This document shows, in pieces, positions 7,340 through 9,370 of a stretch of DNA of 9,370 nt (the first letter of the stretch is position 1; every line of letters starts with the position of its first letter). The position numbers and the translations under genes were made by a program. The notes under the pieces are model-generated. The model was not told the DNA's origin. It worked only from the letters and a program-made list of their open reading frames with translations, and searched no databases. The DNA is from DAOUAJ01 sp034433615 (GTDB taxonomy: Bacteria; Chloroflexota; Anaerolineae; DUEN01): the NCBI GenBank assembly GCA_034433615.1, contig DAOUAJ010000219.1, positions 1 through 9,370 on the forward strand, in the 5' to 3' direction.

Positions 7340-7376
7340 GCCCGGCGAACCTGCATCGCCGGCAGTTCACCCGGGC
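7340..7376. promoter_or_regulatory. Two mutually exclusive GC hairpins in the divergent control region
   Basis: CCGGCGA (7342-7348) pairs with TCGCCGG (7356-7362) across a 7-nt loop. The overlapping GCCCGG (7340-7345) can instead pair with CCGGGC (7371-7376). The site lies between the two divergent promoters and outside both predicted transcripts, so it is more likely a protein-binding site or the relic of a terminator than a riboswitch. No T-run follows on the plus strand. Function is uncertain. The rest of 7377-7495 is AT-richer and shows nothing I can name. Confidence 0.35.
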
Positions 7377-7495
7377 ATAATGTTGGCGCATTTCCAGTAA
7401 CTGCCTCTGCTTGATATAGCTGGCTTTCTCTGATGGCACTATTATTGGAGATACTTTCTGTTTTACGGTGATATTTCATGAAGGGACGCTAATAC

Positions 7496-7524
7496 TTGAC
7501 GCACTCCACATTACATGATAGAAT
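7496..7524 (+). promoter_or_regulatory. Sigma70 promoter for the DUF362 relic and GH51 gene
   Basis: TTGACG (7496-7501) and TAGAAT (7519-7524) are separated by exactly 17 bp. The predicted start is near 7531, giving a leader of about 150 nt before the ATG at 7683. The downstream gene pair has only a 16-bp gap, so this promoter probably also serves the arabinofuranosidase. Confidence 0.7.
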
Positions 7525-7538
7525 TTTTCATCTGCAGC

Positions 7539-7574
7539 GCGCTGGCAACTGCCGGGTTGAGCGCTGGATCTGCC
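7539..7574 (+). repeat. Tandem near-identical direct repeat just after the promoter
   Basis: GCGCTGGCAACTGCC at 7539-7553 and GCGCTGGATCTGCC at 7561-7574 differ by one base and one indel. Their starts are 22 bp apart, about two helical turns, and the first copy begins within 10 bp of the predicted transcript start. This would suit a repressor bound twice on one DNA face, but it could also be chance or an RNA element. Confidence 0.35.
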
Positions 7575-7666
7575 ACCTTTTTGAGGGACCCTTGACGATC
7601 CCGAAGGGAGAGGGCGTCCGCGGCCGCTGGCATCTGACGTGGATGCGTCGCCCCTTGCGGGCCATC

Positions 7667-7681
7667 AGGAGGCAATCTCCT
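7667..7681 (+). promoter_or_regulatory. Shine-Dalgarno site hidden in a small hairpin
   Basis: AGGAG (7667-7671) is complementary to CTCCT (7677-7681) across the loop GCAAT, ending one base before the ATG at 7683. The AGGAGG itself is well placed (10-nt spacing) for that ATG, so the hairpin would cover the ribosome site in the mRNA. Five base pairs is short; whether it folds in the cell is an inference. Confidence 0.45.
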
Positions 7682-7682
7682 C

Positions 7683-8088
7683 ATGAAATCACGATCATCG
7701 GCGAGGTCCTCTGGGTCCAACCGTTTCCCGGCGTGGTTTTCTTCGCGCCGCAGGTGCGGCAGCAGCCGGCCTGCTGGCCGCCGGGTGCCAGTTCGAAGCG
7801 TTCATCCAGACTCCCCGGCCCGTTTCCTCGGCTCCCGCTAACCCCGTCTTAGAAGAGGTTGATGTGTTCGTGTCCGTGGCCAAGATGAAATGCCATTGGA
7901 GTACCGGCGTCACCCTCTCCATGAAAAACCTGATCGGCCTGGTGCCTTCTGCGCCCTTCCTGCACACCGACAACCACCTGAACCTGGCCCGTGAGCTGGG
8001 ATGGGGCACCAACCACCTGGAAGAGATCGCTATCGTCGGCGCCGCGATTAACGACGTGCGCCATGAATTCAAGCCATGTTGGGTTTGA
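7683..8088 (+). pseudogene. Degenerate Tat-exported DUF362 lipoprotein gene (frameshift, internal deletions)
   Basis: The ATG at 7683 with AGGAGG upstream opens frame MKSRSS..., but the recognisable protein lies one frame over and has no ATG, GTG or TTG of its own. Removing one T from the TTT at 7724-7726 joins the two and gives NRSRRGFLR, a textbook twin-arginine motif, then an Ala-rich core and the lipobox LLAAGC. After only about 20 more residues the frame reads EVDVFVSVAKMKCH...GVTLSMKNLIGLVP, the central DUF362 signature, then jumps to GWGTNHLEEIAIVG..., which resembles the C-terminal end of that family. DUF362 proteins are normally about 300-400 residues; this one would be about 135. 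The first part of the domain and the part after KNLIGL seem to be deleted, both without loss of frame. The stop is 16 bp before the GH51 start. An assembly or sequencing error could explain the extra T, but not the missing parts. Confidence 0.75.
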
Positions 8089-8104
8089 GCACAAGGAGCG
8101 TTCT

Positions 8105-9370
8105 ATGTCCGCACGCATCAAGATTGACACCGATCGCCGGTTGGGGCGGATTGATCCTCTCATCTACGGCCAGTTCATCGAGCACCTCGGCCGCTGCATC
8201 TACGGCGGCATCTACGAGGAAGGCTCGCCGCTGAGCGATGAGCGCGGCTTCCGGCTGGACGTCCTGGAGGCTGCCAAAGGGTTGCGGCCGCCCATCTTGC
8301 GCTGGCCGGGCGGCAACTTCGTCTCTGGCTACCACTGGGAGGACGGCATCGGCCCCAAAGATCAAAGGCCGCGCCGCATGGAGCTGGCCTGGCACGCCGA
8401 GGAGTCTAACCGCTTCGGCACCGACGAGTTCATCGAGTATTGCCGCGCCCTGGGAACCGAGCCGTACATTTGCATCAACCTGGGCACCGGCACGCTGGAC
8501 GAGGCGCGCAACTGGGTGGAATACTGCAACGGCACCGGTAACACGTGCTACGCCAACCTGCGCCGGCAGAACGGCCACCTAGAGCCGTACAACGTGAAGT
8601 ACTGGGGGCTGGGCAACGAGATGTACGGCCACTGGCAGATGGGGCACAAGCCGGCCGAGGAGTACGCCCGCTACGCGCGGGAGGCAGCCAAGCTCATGAA
8701 GTGGGTGGACCCCTCGATCAAGCTGATCAGTTGCGGGCTGGACGGCCTCAGCGAGTGGGATCGCATCGTGCTGGAGATCCTGGCCCCCTTCGTGGATTAT
8801 CACAGCATCCATCTGTACACGGGGAGCGCCGACTACTACACCGACATTTTCCAGTCGCACCACGCCGGCCGTATGATCCAGGCCACGCACGCCCTGATCG
8901 AGCGCATCCGTTACCAGCAGGGGATCAGGCATCCCATTCGCATCGCCTTCGACGAGTGGAACGTCTGGTTTCGGGAAAAAGCGGAGGAGGGACAGCTTGA
9001 GGAGCGGTACAACCTGGCCGATGCGCTGGCCGTGGCGACCTACCTGAATGAGTTCCAGCGGCATCCGACGGCGATGGGAATGGCGAACCTGGCCCAGATG
9101 GTTAACGTGATCCCGCCCATCGTCACCAGCCCACAGGGGCTGTTCCGCCAGACGATTTACTTCCCCTTGCAGCTCTACAGGGCCTACAGCCGGGAGATCG
9201 CCCTGGACGTGTTTGTTGACTGCGAAACCTACACGTTCCCCACACAGCCGGCCGACCGCCGGCTGCATGGGCTGGGGCCGTTCCCCTACCTCGACGTCTC
9301 GGCGACCCTGTCCGAGGCCGGCGACGCGTTGACGTTGGCCGTGATTAACCGACATCGAGACGCGGCGATC
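8105..9370 (+). CDS. abfA: GH51 alpha-L-arabinofuranosidase, 3' end cut by window
   Basis: A retaining glycosidase that removes terminal alpha-L-arabinofuranosyl groups from arabinan and arabinoxylan fragments. There is no signal peptide, so it is intracellular and acts on imported oligosaccharides. The frame is open for 422 codons to the right edge; the family is usually about 500, so roughly 80 residues are missing. Family marks: YGQFIEHLGRCIYGGIY at 21-37, RWPGGNFVSGYHWEDGIGP at 66-84, the acid/base Glu in YWGLGNEMYG (N171-E172), the HLYTG segment at 236-240, and the nucleophile E284 in AFDEWNVW. The C-terminal beta domain has begun by about residue 395. AAGGAG at 8092-8097 precedes the ATG by 7 nt. 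It follows the DUF362 relic by 16 bp and probably shares the promoter at 7496. Confidence 0.95.
   Translation, partial: MSARIKIDTDRRLGRIDPLIYGQFIEHLGRCIYGGIYEEGSPLSDERGFRLDVLEAAKGLRPPILRWPGGNFVSGYHWEDGIGPKDQRPRRMELAWHAEESNRFGTDEFIEYCRALGTEPYICINLGTGTLDEARNWVEYCNGTGNTCYANLRRQNGHLEPYNVKYWGLGNEMYGHWQMGHKPAEEYARYAREAAKLMKWVDPSIKLISCGLDGLSEWDRIVLEILAPFVDYHSIHLYTGSADYYTDIFQSHHAGRMIQATHALIERIRYQQGIRHPIRIAFDEWNVWFREKAEEGQLEERYNLADALAVATYLNEFQRHPTAMGMANLAQMVNVIPPIVTSPQGLFRQTIYFPLQLYRAYSREIALDVFVDCETYTFPTQPADRRLHGLGPFPYLDVSATLSEAGDALTLAVINRHRDAAI

Noticed and set aside
7496..7852. Plus-strand open frame of 118 codons overlapping the leader
   Set aside because: It begins in the -35 element of the promoter, has no ribosome site and runs out of frame through the Tat signal region of the DUF362 relic.
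8579..9355. Minus-strand open frame opposite the GH51 gene
   Set aside because: Shadow of the arabinofuranosidase, whose catalytic motifs lie on the plus strand.

Overview
The window is a GC-rich (roughly 60%) stretch of bacterial DNA with normal Shine-Dalgarno sites and sigma70-type promoters. It carries mostly catabolic genes. The gene mix (M6 immune-inhibitor-A-type protease, FluG-like amidohydrolase, DapA-like lyase, GH51 arabinofuranosidase, LarA-like protein) and the dispersed repeat that starts TGTCATTCTGAG would suit an environmental Chloroflexota (Anaerolineae-like) bacterium. That placement is an inference; no marker gene is present.

Layout. (1) 1-1378, minus strand: the N-terminal ~459 residues of a secreted M6 metalloprotease that runs off the left edge. 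(2) 1379-1808: a divergent intergenic region with a clear plus-strand promoter at its right end. (3) 1809-4841, plus strand: a FluG-like amidohydrolase, then 9 bp later a DapA-superfamily Schiff-base lyase, then a 245-bp inverted-repeat element, then a 6-phospho-3-hexuloisomerase (SIS domain). (4) 5056-7220, minus strand: an SDR oxidoreductase and a LarA (nickel-pincer racemase family) homologue, separated by an intrinsic terminator, so probably two transcription units. (5) 7227-7682: a divergent regulatory region with two near-consensus sigma70 promoters facing away from each other, a pair of competing hairpins, a tandem direct repeat and a hairpin that hides a Shine-Dalgarno site. (6) 7683-8088, plus strand: a broken, internally shortened gene for a Tat-exported DUF362 lipoprotein. 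(7) 8105-9370, plus strand: a cytoplasmic GH51 alpha-L-arabinofuranosidase cut by the right edge.

How the genes may work together: GH51 releases arabinose from plant arabinan or arabinoxylan oligosaccharides. The amidohydrolase, the pyruvate-type lyase, the sugar-phosphate isomerase, the SDR and the LarA homologue are all families that handle sugar acids, 2-hydroxy acids or phosphosugars, so the region looks like a plant-sugar or sugar-acid utilisation locus. No transporter, kinase or dedicated regulator is visible, and the substrates cannot be assigned from sequence alone. The most unusual items are the LarA homologue that lacks two expected active-site residues, the shrunken DUF362 gene with its hidden ribosome binding site, and a hexuloisomerase with no hexulose-phosphate synthase beside it.
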